NCBI GenBank assembly: GCA_030550495.1
Contig: JAUQPG010000009.1
Span: 1-47,792, forward strand
From: Candidatus Bipolaricaulota bacterium
Lineage (GTDB): Bacteria; Bipolaricaulota; Bipolaricaulia; RBG-16-55-9; DRXL01
DNA length: 47,792 nt
Direction: 5' to 3'
A model generated the notes under the pieces. That model was given only the letters and a program-made list of their open reading frames with translations, made no database searches and was not told the origin of the DNA. Within the stretch, counting starts at the first letter, position 1. Every line of letters begins with the position of its first letter. Below are positions 40,302-47,792 of this stretch, piece after piece. A program made the position numbers and the translations under genes.

Positions 40302-41867
40302 ATGGACGCTACCGAAAGCGATTTTCTCGTCATCGGTGCGGGACTGGCCGGGCTCTACGCGGCGCTGGGGGCAGCTCAGTACGGACGTGTATGCTTACTC
40401 ACCAAGACAAGCATCTCTGAAACGAATTCCGCGTGGGCCCAAGGGGGCATTGCCGCGGCCGTTGACGAGAGCGACTCTCCGCAGCTCCATCGAGAGGACA
40501 CGCTCCAGGCTGGGCGGGGACTATGCGATGAGCACGCTGTGGATGTCTTAGTGCGCGAGGGACCGCAGTGTATCAAAGACTTAGAGAGCTTAGGGGTTGC
40601 GTTCGACCGGACGCCCTCAGGCTATGAGCTCGGGCGCGAGGGGGGGCACAGCCGCCGCCGCATCGTCCACGCTGGGGGAAGCTCTACAGGGCAGCGCGTC
40701 GTCGCCCGACTCTCTGAGCTTGTCCTGCAAAATCCCCATATCACCCTGATCGAGCACTCACCCGTCATCGAACTGCTGACAGCTGATGGGGCATGTGTTG
40801 GGGCGAAGGTCGTGCGCGAGCAGACCGAACAGATTGTACTTGCCCGCGCGACGATCTTGGCGACTGGGGGAGCTGCAGCGCTCTACGCGCGCACGACCAA
40901 TCCCCCCGGCGCCACCGGCGAGGGCATCGCCTTAGCTTATCGTGCTGGAGCAGAGCTTGCGGATTTAGAGTTTATCCAGTTTCACCCGACAGCGCTCGCC
41001 GTTCCTACAGCGCGTAGTTTTCTCATCAGTGAAGCCGTGCGGGGAGAAGGCGCGTATCTGTTAAACCCTGATGGGGAGCGCTTTATGCTCAAGTACGATG
41101 AGCGTGGGGAGCTAGCCCCGCGCGATGTCGTCGCCCGCGCGATCTTTGAAGAGATGCGAAGATCCAAGACCGATCACGTCTTTCTCAGCCTGAAGCATTT
41201 GAAGCCTGCTCTCGTGCGCTCGCGTTTTGCGAATATCTACGAGGCGTGTCGTCAGTACGGGCTCGATCTGACGCGCGATCTCATCCCAGTGGCGCCGGCG
41301 GCGCACTACACGATCGGGGGCGTGCGCACCAATCTCTGGGCCGAGACGACCGTGAAAAATCTCTTTGCTATCGGCGAAGTTGCATGCACCGGGGTACACG
41401 GGGCCAATCGCCTCGCGAGCAATTCACTCTTAGAGTGCTTGGTCTTTGCGCGGCGCGCCGTGGAAGCTGCTGTGCGACAAGAGAGTTCAGAGTTCCGAGT
41501 TGCAAGTTCTGAGCTCAAAAATTGCGAGCGTCAAGGTACAAGCATGGGGCTGACTTCTGAGGAGCACTGTCTAGATCAGATCAAGCGTGTGATGACCGAG
41601 TACGTCGGGTTGGTGCGAGACCGCGCGGGTCTGGAGCACGCTATCCACGAGCTAAGCCGTCTCGAATCGAGAAGCTCTGGGCTTTTGAAAGACCAAGCGT
41701 TGGTCGCGCGGCTGATCGCCCAGAGCGCGCTCTTGCGCACTGAGACGCGCGGGGTTCACATTCGTTCGGATTTCCCCAACGAAGATCCCGCCTGGCAGGC
41801 GCATATCATCGTGCACAAAGATCGCCCCTTGCGCTTGGAGAAACAGCTACAAGCGGGGTCGCCATGA
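40302..41867 (+). CDS. nadB: L-aspartate oxidase
   Basis: FAD enzyme oxidising aspartate to iminoaspartate, the first step of de novo NAD synthesis; 521 residues. FAD-binding VIGAGLAGLYAAL is at about 10-22; NSAWAQGGIAAA, HAGGSSTGQRV, EFIQFHPTAL, APAAHYTIGGVRTN and GANRLASNSLLE are family motifs. ATG 40302 follows the -10 by 12 nt; the longer frame to 40260 reads the promoter. Residues about 397-409 (SSEFRVASSELKN) are encoded by an AGTTC-type simple repeat inserted in the linker before the helical C-terminus. nadC overlaps by 4 bp. Confidence 0.96.
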   Translation: MDATESDFLVIGAGLAGLYAALGAAQYGRVCLLTKTSISETNSAWAQGGIAAAVDESDSPQLHREDTLQAGRGLCDEHAVDVLVREGPQCIKDLESLGVAFDRTPSGYELGREGGHSRRRIVHAGGSSTGQRVVARLSELVLQNPHITLIEHSPVIELLTADGACVGAKVVREQTEQIVLARATILATGGAAALYARTTNPPGATGEGIALAYRAGAELADLEFIQFHPTALAVPTARSFLISEAVRGEGAYLLNPDGERFMLKYDERGELAPRDVVARAIFEEMRRSKTDHVFLSLKHLKPALVRSRFANIYEACRQYGLDLTRDLIPVAPAAHYTIGGVRTNLWAETTVKNLFAIGEVACTGVHGANRLASNSLLECLVFARRAVEAAVRQESSEFRVASSELKNCERQGTSMGLTSEEHCLDQIKRVMTEYVGLVRDRAGLEHAIHELSRLESRSSGLLKDQALVARLIAQSALLRTETRGVHIRSDFPNEDPAWQAHIIVHKDRPLRLEKQLQAGSP

Positions 41868-42709
41868 GCGAACTGAACACTCTTGTCGTCTGGGAGATCA
41901 TCGAGAGGGCATTGAGAGAAGACATCGGCTCTGGGGATGTGACGACTGACGCGATCTGCGAGCCAGATCAGGTGGGCAGAGCTGTCATCCGCACGAAAGA
42001 GCCATGCGTGGTCGCTGGAGTGCCCATCGCTCAGATGGTCTTTGAAACTCTCGATTCTCAGCTACGATTTGCGTCGCGCGTTCGCGACGGTGACCGACTC
42101 AATGCAGGGCAGATCATCGCTGAGCTTGATGGACGATTGCGAACGATCTTGACAGGCGAGCGCATCGCGCTCAATTTTTTACAGAGACTAAGCGGAATCG
42201 CGACGGCAACAGCGCGCTACGTCGAAGCCGTCAGAGATTTTTCAGTAAAGATTTTAGACACGCGCAAGACCGCGCCAGGGTTGAGAATTTTCGATAAATA
42301 TGCTGTCCGTGTTGGCGGTGGGCAGAACCATCGAATGGGTTTGTACGACGGCGTGCTCATCAAGACCAATCACATCCGCGCTGCTGGGGGCATCGCCAAA
42401 GCCATCGAGCGCGCACGACGCTCTGCCCCAACGACGCTCAGGATCGAAGTCGAAGTCAAAAATCTCAAAGAGCTGCAAGAAGCATTGGACGCCGGAGCAG
42501 ATATAATTATGCTCGACAATATGTCGCTAGAGGAGATACGCCAAGCTGTGAAGATCGCGCACGGGCGCGCCTTGCTCGAAGCCTCTGGCGGCGTGAATTT
42601 AGAGAACGTGCGGGAGATCGCTGCGACGGGCGTCGATTTTATTTCCGTCGGCGCGCTCACGCATTCTGTGAAAGCTATTGATATGCATCTGGAGGTGCTT
42701 GCGCCATGA
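41864..42709 (+). CDS. nadC: Nicotinate-nucleotide diphosphorylase (carboxylating), quinolinate phosphoribosyltransferase
   Basis: Converts quinolinate and PRPP to nicotinate mononucleotide, the third step of the pathway. 281 residues. Typical motifs are EDIGSGDVTTDA, GERIALNFLQRLSGIATAT, DTRKTAPGLRIFDKYAV, GGGQNHRMGLYDGVLIKTNH and IEVEVKNLKEL...DIIMLDNMS. ATGA overlaps join it to nadB and nadA, so the three are translated together. Confidence 0.97.
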   Translation: MSELNTLVVWEIIERALREDIGSGDVTTDAICEPDQVGRAVIRTKEPCVVAGVPIAQMVFETLDSQLRFASRVRDGDRLNAGQIIAELDGRLRTILTGERIALNFLQRLSGIATATARYVEAVRDFSVKILDTRKTAPGLRIFDKYAVRVGGGQNHRMGLYDGVLIKTNHIRAAGGIAKAIERARRSAPTTLRIEVEVKNLKELQEALDAGADIIMLDNMSLEEIRQAVKIAHGRALLEASGGVNLENVREIAATGVDFISVGALTHSVKAIDMHLEVLAP

Positions 42710-43656
42710 CCGTCGTCGAACACTTAGAGATCGCGCAAGAGATAAAAAAGCTCAAAGCCGAGAAGAACGCTGTGATCTTGGCGCATAACTATCAGTTGCC
42801 GGAAGTGCAAGACATCGCTGATTTTATCGGGGATTCGCTGGGGCTGTCGCAAGCTGCGGCCAAGACCGATGCTGATCTCATTGTCTTTTGCGGCGTGCAC
42901 TTTATGGCCGAGACGGCTTCGATCATCTGTCCGGAGAAGCGCGTCTTGCTGCCCGATCTTGAAGCGGGCTGCTCGCTCGCCGCGACGATCAACGCTGAGC
43001 AGCTTCGCGCTTGGAAAGCTGAGCATCCTAACGCCGTCGTCGTTGCGTATGTGAACACAACAGCAGAAGTGAAGGCCGAATCAGATTACTGCTGTACGTC
43101 AACAAATGCGCTCAAAGTCATCCAAGCGATCCCTCCAGACAAAGAGATTCTCTTTCTGCCCGATATGTTCTTGGGCGCGTACATTCAGAAGGTGACGGGA
43201 CGGAAGATGCACATCTGGCCTGGGGAGTGCCACGTGCACGCGGGGATTCGGCCTAGAGATATTGACGCGATGCGCGCCGCGCACCCCCAAGCTGAGCTGC
43301 TCGTCCACCCTGAGTGTGGCTGCTCGTCTTCGTGTATGTACTATCAAGCGACGGGAGACCTGAAGGGCGAGGTGCACATTCTCTCGACGGAGGGGATGGT
43401 CAAGCACGCGCGCCAGAGCCCAGCAACGGAATTTATCGTCGCGACAGAGATCGGGATTCTTCACAGACTCAAGAAGGAGACGTCGGGCAAGACGTTCTAT
43501 CCGGCCAACGAGCGCGCGATCTGCGAGTATATGAAGAAGATCACGCTCGATAAAGTCTTGAGATCACTGCGTGAAGAGATCTACGAGATTCGCGTGCCGG
43601 AGCCAACCGCAAGCAAAGCCAGAAGAGCAATTGAGCGAATGCTCGCGATCGTGTAA
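42706..43656 (+). CDS. nadA: Quinolinate synthase
   Basis: 4Fe-4S enzyme condensing iminoaspartate with dihydroxyacetone phosphate to quinolinate, the second step. 316 residues, the common length for the short NadA form. Cluster cysteines are expected in YCCTSTNA, WPGECHVHAGI and HPECGCSSSC. AHNYQLPEVQDIADFIGDSL and VYVNTTAEVKA-like VAYVNTTAEVKAESDYC are family motifs. Gene order nadB-nadC-nadA gives the complete aspartate route to NaMN. The cluster is oxygen sensitive. Confidence 0.97.
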   Translation: MTVVEHLEIAQEIKKLKAEKNAVILAHNYQLPEVQDIADFIGDSLGLSQAAAKTDADLIVFCGVHFMAETASIICPEKRVLLPDLEAGCSLAATINAEQLRAWKAEHPNAVVVAYVNTTAEVKAESDYCCTSTNALKVIQAIPPDKEILFLPDMFLGAYIQKVTGRKMHIWPGECHVHAGIRPRDIDAMRAAHPQAELLVHPECGCSSSCMYYQATGDLKGEVHILSTEGMVKHARQSPATEFIVATEIGILHRLKKETSGKTFYPANERAICEYMKKITLDKVLRSLREEIYEIRVPEPTASKARRAIERMLAIV

Positions 43657-43668
43657 AGTCTTCTTACT

Positions 43669-44787
43669 ATGAAGCGCGTCTTGGTCGGCATGAGCGGCGG
43701 CGTGGATAGCTCTGTTGCAGCACTCTTGCTCAAGCAGCAGGGCTACGAAGTCATTGGCGTCACGCTCAATCTATGGTCCTACGAAGATCGCCAGGAGCCG
43801 TATAACGAATGCTGTTCTTTGGAAGTGCGCACCGTTGCGCAGCAATTGGGAATCGAACATCACTTCATTGATGCTGGGCGTGAATTCAAAGAGCGCGTCG
43901 TCGATGTCTTTCTCGCGGAGCACGCCCAGGGGCGCACCCCTAGCCCCTGCGGACGGTGCAATCGCCTCGTGCGCTTCCCGATTCTCTTAGAGCTTGCGGA
44001 TCGCTTCGGCTGTGACTACTTAGCGACGGGGCACCATGCTCGCATCGCCGTCGAAGACGGGGTCTACTATCTCTTGACGAGCAGGGACCCCATCAAAGAT
44101 CAGTCGTATTTTCTGTATGGCTTGACTCAAGCGCAGCTGCGCAAAATTCTCTTTCCTGTGGGGGATCTCTTGAAGAGCGAGGTCTGGCAGATCGCCAGGG
44201 CACATAACTTAGTTGCAGCCCGCAAGCCAGAGAGCATGGACTTGTGCTTCATCCCTGGGGGCGACTATCGCGCATATCTGCGAGAGAAGCTCGATGGCAT
44301 TGTGCGCCCAGGGGAGATTGTCGACACATCGGGGCGCGTCGTAGGACGCCATGAAGGGCTGGCTTTTTATACGATCGGGCAGCGCCAGGGGCTGGGGATC
44401 GCGCTGGGGCAGCGCGTCTACGTCGTGGGCTTCGATTACGAAAACAATAGATTGATTGTGGGCGATGAGCGCGCACTGCTCTCGGAAGGGCTGATCGCGA
44501 CCGATGTGAATCTCATCTATAAGCCATTAGCTCTCAGCTCTCAGCTTTCCGTGGATGTGAAGATTCGCTACCGTAGCCCGCGCGTGCCCGCGACGTTAGA
44601 ATTCTTAGATGACAAGCGCGTGTGCGTGCGCTTCGCCCAGCCCCAGCGCGCCGTCACTCCGGGGCAGATCGCAGTCTTTTACGAGGGCGAGCGCGTCCTT
44701 GGGGGTGGCATCATCGAGCACGCGCTACGGCAAGCAGACAGCACCAAGTCTATTGCCGAAAATTCTGTTTTGGTCGAGCACCGCTGA
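43669..44787 (+). CDS. mnmA: tRNA-specific 2-thiouridylase
   Basis: Adds sulfur to the wobble uridine of Lys, Glu and Gln tRNAs. 372 residues. The PP-loop MSGGVDSSVAALL is at 8-20. The catalytic cysteines are in TPSPCGRCNR and MDLCFIPGGDY, and GHHARI and KDQSYFLYGL are conserved. CCSLE near residue 40 matches the subfamily with an extra Cys pair. ALSSQLS near residue 286 is encoded by a simple AGCTCTC repeat. It lies 12 bp after nadA. Its 3' end overlaps the convergent beta-helix gene by 63 bp. Confidence 0.96.
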   Translation: MKRVLVGMSGGVDSSVAALLLKQQGYEVIGVTLNLWSYEDRQEPYNECCSLEVRTVAQQLGIEHHFIDAGREFKERVVDVFLAEHAQGRTPSPCGRCNRLVRFPILLELADRFGCDYLATGHHARIAVEDGVYYLLTSRDPIKDQSYFLYGLTQAQLRKILFPVGDLLKSEVWQIARAHNLVAARKPESMDLCFIPGGDYRAYLREKLDGIVRPGEIVDTSGRVVGRHEGLAFYTIGQRQGLGIALGQRVYVVGFDYENNRLIVGDERALLSEGLIATDVNLIYKPLALSSQLSVDVKIRYRSPRVPATLEFLDDKRVCVRFAQPQRAVTPGQIAVFYEGERVLGGGIIEHALRQADSTKSIAENSVLVEHR

Positions 44788-45612
44788 ACCGCGAAAGTTA
44801 TCGGCGAGATACCCACACGTGCGCAGCTGCGCTGCTACTCCCCAGAGCCCGTTCTGGGCTATTTCGTTGGCGATCAGCTCTGTCCGAGACGCTCCCACGA
44901 GCAAGACCCCAGACCCGCGATTCTGCACGATCTCACTGTCGAAGACTCCTACAGTGCCGACGCTCTCAACGCCGGAGCGCCCGTTTGATCTGATAAGCGT
45001 TCTCTGCACAGAAGCCGTGCCCCAAATTTCCAGGCCGTTCTCGCGACTGCGCTCGACCCGACTGTCGCGAAGCTCTACAGACGCATCTGGGGAGACATAA
45101 ACTCCCCAGCCGTTCTCGATGATCTCTGAACTGTGCACAAGGACTTGCGCGGTGTCGAGCACGTAGACGCCAACCCATGGATTGCGCACGATGCGCACCG
45201 ATTCCGCGATGGCGTGGGCTGCGCCGCGCACTTGGAGTCCTGAAGGGCAGAGCAGTTCGGGATAAAAGAGCGCGCATTCTCTGCCGTGTTGGGGGGTGTC
45301 TGACGCTTTCGGCGCGTTGGCGAGCGTCAAATGTTTCAGTGTCACAGTGATGGGTGTGTCGCTCTGCACGAGGACGACGGGAAAGCCGGGCTTGCTCCCG
45401 CGCAGTACCGTCTGCCCTCCTCCTGCGCCCTCGAGGGTGAGGTTCTTTGTGATGATAAGGTTCTCTGCGCACACCCCAGGAGCGATAGCGATCGTAGCGC
45501 CATCGCGCGCAGTGTCAATGATCGCCTGAAGCGAGATAGCTGTGCAGTCTATGGGCTGTGCTCTATACAGCGCGAGCGCACCCAATAGCCCGAGAATCCC
45601 CAGCGTTCTCAT
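44725..45612 (-). CDS. Secreted right-handed parallel beta-helix protein, second copy
   Basis: A 295-residue exported protein: signal about 1-18, then DCTAISLQAIIDTARDG and rungs such as SEIIENGWGVYVSPDASVE and SEIVQNRGSGVLLVGASR. It ends with CGYLADNF...VCLP, like the protein at 33413-34612 but without the Asn/Gly/Pro-rich linker. ATG 45612 is chosen because the signal peptide starts there and TATAAT (complement of 45619-45624) ends 6 nt upstream, giving a leaderless mRNA. The longer frame to 45747 is unlikely. Function unknown. Confidence 0.83.
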   Translation of the reverse strand: MRTLGILGLLGALALYRAQPIDCTAISLQAIIDTARDGATIAIAPGVCAENLIITKNLTLEGAGGGQTVLRGSKPGFPVVLVQSDTPITVTLKHLTLANAPKASDTPQHGRECALFYPELLCPSGLQVRGAAHAIAESVRIVRNPWVGVYVLDTAQVLVHSSEIIENGWGVYVSPDASVELRDSRVERSRENGLEIWGTASVQRTLIRSNGRSGVESVGTVGVFDSEIVQNRGSGVLLVGASRTELIANEIAQNGLWGVAAQLRTCGYLADNFRGSAVLDQNRIFGNRLGAVCLP

Positions 45613-45618
45613 GGCGGT

Positions 45619-45624
45619 ATTATA
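45619..45624 (-). promoter_or_regulatory. -10 box of the second beta-helix gene, leaderless type
   Basis: A perfect TATAAT lies 6 nt before the ATG. The -35 region (TTCCCT, 16 bp away) is weak. On the plus strand the same bases give TATACT (45621-45626) facing the next gene, so this is a possible bidirectional element. Confidence 0.5.
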
Positions 45625-45654
45625 CTCGATTTGCCTTGGGAGGGAAGATCGTTT

Positions 45655-46362
45655 ATGATAGCACCGGGGATGAGAGGAATGATTGCTACCAAACGCTGTC
45701 CACCCGCTGAAGGGCTCATAGCCACGGGGCTCTACTACGTGCATCAAGGGGAACGCAAGCTCGGCGAAGAATCTTTCCAGCTCTTTGAATTACCCCATGG
45801 CCAAGGGTACCATCTTCAAAGTGCCGCTGTGCTGCAGTGGCCGTTGGCCCACGTCCAGCGCATCACCCTTGAGCTCGATCCCACCTGGCGCTATCGTGCA
45901 GCACGTATCGAATTAGAAGCCGAAGGGCACCTTACCCTAGCCCGCTATCAGCTCGATGGAGAACTCGTGAGAGCGCGAATCGAAGGGACTGGCCGACGTC
46001 CTGTGGAGCTTGCTCACCCGTGGGATGGAGCCCTGTGGGATTATCCGTCGGGGCTCTTTGCCGTCGCGCTCTGCAAGCACGTCAAACTGGCCCCTGGCGA
46101 TAGCGCTCCTGGCCGCGTTATGCGCTTTGCCCTGCCTTCGCTGGAGCCCACGCTGGAGCGCTGCACGTGCACGCGACTCTTCGACCATGCTCATACTTTT
46201 GAGCTGGGGAACTTCTTTGTGAAGGAGTTCGCGGTGCTCTCTCAGGCGCGAGAGCTCCTCCACACGTGGGTTGACGATGCTGGGGTCCCTTTGCGTATTG
46301 ACCGCTTTGATCGGGGAGAGCCCATACACTTTGGTCTTGTGCGCTACCGGCTCTTTCGCTAA
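45655..46362 (+). CDS. Hypothetical protein, soluble, beta-rich
   Basis: Not recognised. About 235 residues without signal or membrane segments. Alternating hydrophobic strands (LIATGLYYVHQGERKLGEES, AVLQWPLAHVQRITLELD, YRAARIELEAEGHLTLARYQ) suggest a lipocalin- or DUF3108-like beta sheet, which is speculative. Two Cys sit close together (ERCTCTRL). The ATG at 45655 has GGGAGGG 10 nt upstream; another choice is ATG 45670, which follows TTGCCT-17 bp-TATGAT by 10 nt, matching the leaderless style of this genome. Its end overlaps ecfT by 4 bp. Confidence 0.7.
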   Translation: MIAPGMRGMIATKRCPPAEGLIATGLYYVHQGERKLGEESFQLFELPHGQGYHLQSAAVLQWPLAHVQRITLELDPTWRYRAARIELEAEGHLTLARYQLDGELVRARIEGTGRRPVELAHPWDGALWDYPSGLFAVALCKHVKLAPGDSAPGRVMRFALPSLEPTLERCTCTRLFDHAHTFELGNFFVKEFAVLSQARELLHTWVDDAGVPLRIDRFDRGEPIHFGLVRYRLFR

Positions 46363-47147
46363 AGCACCCACAGCAGCGCTCCAAGCAGGCCTAAGCTTGC
46401 GAGTGCTGTCCCGTCCCTCCACGTGAAGCGCGGCTGGTAGAGCCGGGTGCGTGGTCGATCCGGGTCATAGCAGCGCGCAGCCATCGCTTCGGCGAGGGCT
46501 TCGGCGCGCAGCAGCGTGTTTCTCAGCAAGGGCACTAAGATCCCCACGATCTTGCGCGCGCGCTCGGCGATGCTCCCTTCAAAGGGATCTATGCCGCGGG
46601 CGCGCATCGCCTTGATGATCATATCGGCTTCGTCGAGAATTAACGGGACAAATCGCAGCGAGACGCTGAACATCAGTGCCAGGCCGCGCACGGGCACTCT
46701 CAGCTTTGCTAACGGCAGCAAGAGCCCCTCCAAGCCGTCGGCGAGCTGCAAAGCCGACGTGGTCACGCCTAAAATCGCACTGATGAGCCCGAAGTAGATG
46801 AGCCGTGCAGAGAGCATTGCGCCGACTCGGAACCCCTCGTCCGAGATCTTCAGTGGTCCCCACTGCCAGATAGGGTTTCCTGGGGCACCAAAGAGCTGCA
46901 AGAGCGCGCTCAAGAGAATCAAGACCGTCAGGGCTTGGACAGCGCGCACTAGGGGCCAGAAGCCGATCTGCCCTGCGAGCACCGCGATCAGAATAAATCC
47001 AGCAAAGATGAGATAGTCCCACAGAGAGTGCAGAAAGAAGACGGCGATAGCGAGCGCAAACGCTGCGAAGATCTTGGTGCGCGGGTCGAGCTTGTGCAAG
47101 AACGAATCTTTTGGTTGGTAGCGGCCGACGAGCTTGCGCAGGGTCAT
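46359..47147 (-). CDS. ecfT: Energy-coupling factor transporter transmembrane protein (EcfT)
   Basis: A 262-residue membrane component that links EcfA ATPases to vitamin- or metal-binding S proteins. N-terminal HKLDPRTKIFAAF and the cytoplasmic coupling motifs KAMRARGID and EAMAARCYDPDRPRT are characteristic; four to six helices. No ecfA or S-component gene lies within the window, so partners may be encoded elsewhere. ATG 47147 is chosen because it follows a TTGCGC-17-TAAGAT promoter by 11 nt; the frame extends to 47249 through that promoter. Confidence 0.9.
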   Translation of the reverse strand: MTLRKLVGRYQPKDSFLHKLDPRTKIFAAFALAIAVFFLHSLWDYLIFAGFILIAVLAGQIGFWPLVRAVQALTVLILLSALLQLFGAPGNPIWQWGPLKISDEGFRVGAMLSARLIYFGLISAILGVTTSALQLADGLEGLLLPLAKLRVPVRGLALMFSVSLRFVPLILDEADMIIKAMRARGIDPFEGSIAERARKIVGILVPLLRNTLLRAEALAEAMAARCYDPDRPRTRLYQPRFTWRDGTALASLGLLGALLWVL

Positions 47148-47158
47148 AGGGTACTTTG

Positions 47159-47187
47159 ATCTTAGAGGGCCAACTGATCCGGCGCAA
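47159..47187 (-). promoter_or_regulatory. ecfT promoter
   Basis: TTGCGC (complement of 47182-47187), a 17-bp spacer and TAAGAT (complement of 47159-47164), 11 nt before the ATG. Confidence 0.6.
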
Positions 47188-47250
47188 GTGGCTATGGGAA
47201 AACCCGAACAGATCAGGGGTCTCTCAATTTGTTGTTCAATTTCAGACATT

Positions 47251-47266
47251 TGTTCGATTTCGAACA
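47251..47266. promoter_or_regulatory. Candidate operator palindrome
   Basis: TGTTCGA-TT-TCGAACA is a perfect inverted repeat of 7-bp arms. A further half-site TGTTCAA lies at 47233-47239. It sits between ecfT and the beta-helix gene, 22 bp before the TATAAT box at 47288-47293. The regulator is unknown. Confidence 0.5.
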
Positions 47267-47332
47267 GGCATGGACTTCACACTGGGCTATAATGTGGGAG
47301 TAAGCGCACCCCCGCCGAAGGAGGGATCAACC

Positions 47333-47792
47333 ATGATGCGCGTGGTGAAGCTTTTCGGAGTCGGGGCGGCCTTGGTCGTCTTGGTTGTAAGTGTGATCGG
47401 GATCAGCGTTGAGTCTCTGAGCTTTCAGCCCTATACGGTTTGTCCATCAGGATGTCCGTTCTCCAAGATCCAAGCAGCGCTCGATGCCGCCAAGGACGGA
47501 GAGACGATCACCGTCGGGCCCGGAGTCTACAGAGAGAACCTCAAGATCACCAAGTCCGTCAGCTTAGTTGGGGCCGATCCCGCCCAAGTGCGCCTGATGC
47601 CTGGTGGCCCAGCTTATGCCCTGATCCAAGTGGGGGATGAGTCTACATTAGGCACGGTACGCATCGAGGGCTTCACCCTGCAGCAGGCTGCGGGCCTAGT
47701 CCAAAGATCGGTCTACACCGATGTGGTCTACAGCTCGATCCAAGGCTTCATCTTCCGCAACAATCGCGTGCTCAATCGTGAGGAAGTTGACT
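47333..47792 (+). CDS. Secreted beta-helix protein, third copy, cut by window end
   Basis: About 153 residues are visible and the frame is open at the window edge. Signal peptide about 1-26 (MMRVVKLFGVGAALVVLVVS), then CPSGCPFSKIQAALDAAKDGE and GPGVYRENLKITKSVSLVGA, the same opening as the other two beta-helix proteins, followed by the first rungs (VRIEGFTLQQAAG, SIQGFIFRNNRVLN). GGAGGG lies before the two ATGs (47333 and 47336) and TATAAT at 47288-47293. Whether it ends in CGY...VCLP cannot be seen. Confidence 0.85.
   Translation, partial: MMRVVKLFGVGAALVVLVVSVIGISVESLSFQPYTVCPSGCPFSKIQAALDAAKDGETITVGPGVYRENLKITKSVSLVGADPAQVRLMPGGPAYALIQVGDESTLGTVRIEGFTLQQAAGLVQRSVYTDVVYSSIQGFIFRNNRVLNREEVD

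Noticed and set aside
47251-47266. LexA box
   Set aside because: Half-sites have the reverse order and different spacing from the Gram-positive SOS box; regulator unknown.
1-47792. CRISPR arrays, insertion sequences, prophage or restriction systems
   Set aside because: No regularly spaced direct repeats, transposase, integrase or phage motifs were found; only the DUF433/DUF5615 pair is mobile-type.

Overview
The window is 47.8 kb of gene-dense bacterial chromosome with fairly high GC and housekeeping genes on both strands. There are no rRNA genes, transposases, phage genes or CRISPR arrays. Gene content fits a deep-branching, probably thermophilic or candidate-phylum bacterium: a membrane pyrophosphatase of the K+-dependent type, Lon, a 7Fe ferredoxin, a diheme cytochrome c, a Tat-exported amino-acid-type binding protein and several secreted beta-helix proteins. 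Bipolaricaulota (Acetothermia/OP1) is a reasonable guess, but it is only inference; no marker here fixes the taxon.

Layout: 1-5.4 kb holds coaD, a hypothetical membrane protein, a small zincin, and a lon/PIG-L deacetylase pair divergent from a DUF599 protein. 5.3-10.7 kb holds a thiamine transporter operon (thiB-thiP-ATPase) behind a TPP riboswitch, preceded by mgtC and a second ABC ATPase. 10.7-15.2 kb holds an Asp/Glu racemase divergent from alr, a SAM hydroxide adenosyltransferase, the CCA-adding enzyme and a long RNA hairpin with its own promoter. 15.2-25 kb holds a zinc-ribbon protein, Nudix hydrolase, hppA, a degenerate cupredoxin lipoprotein, a 42-residue ultra-acidic peptide, alaS, cytochrome c, an M42 peptidase, ferredoxin and rhomboid. 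25-33.3 kb holds mscS, then a minus-strand block: DUF433/DUF5615 pair, SCP2 protein, enolase-superfamily enzyme, livKHMGF. 33.4-37.3 kb holds a beta-helix protein with Fe-alcohol and aldehyde dehydrogenases. 37.3-47.8 kb holds tRNA-Ala and tRNA-Ile, a secreted Asp-box propeller, prfA, the nadB-nadC-nadA-mnmA operon, a second beta-helix protein, an unknown protein, ecfT, and a third beta-helix protein cut by the window edge.

Two themes cut across the annotation. First, promoters are unusually easy to read: TTGNNN, 17-18 bp, TANNNT occurs in front of most transcription units. About half of these units place the -10 box only 5-12 nt before the start codon, so their mRNAs should be leaderless or nearly so, while others have a clear Shine-Dalgarno sequence. 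Second, repeats enter genes. A family of structured palindromes (three copies, with compensatory stem changes) includes one copy translated as part of ThiP, and simple AGTTC-type or AGCTC-type repeats lie in frame within nadB and mnmA.

The best candidates for undescribed biology are the translated palindrome, the ultra-acidic Trp/Asp peptide, the 15.08-15.17 kb hairpin RNA, the beta-helix family with a shared CGY...VCLP end, and the Cys-rich replacement in LivG.
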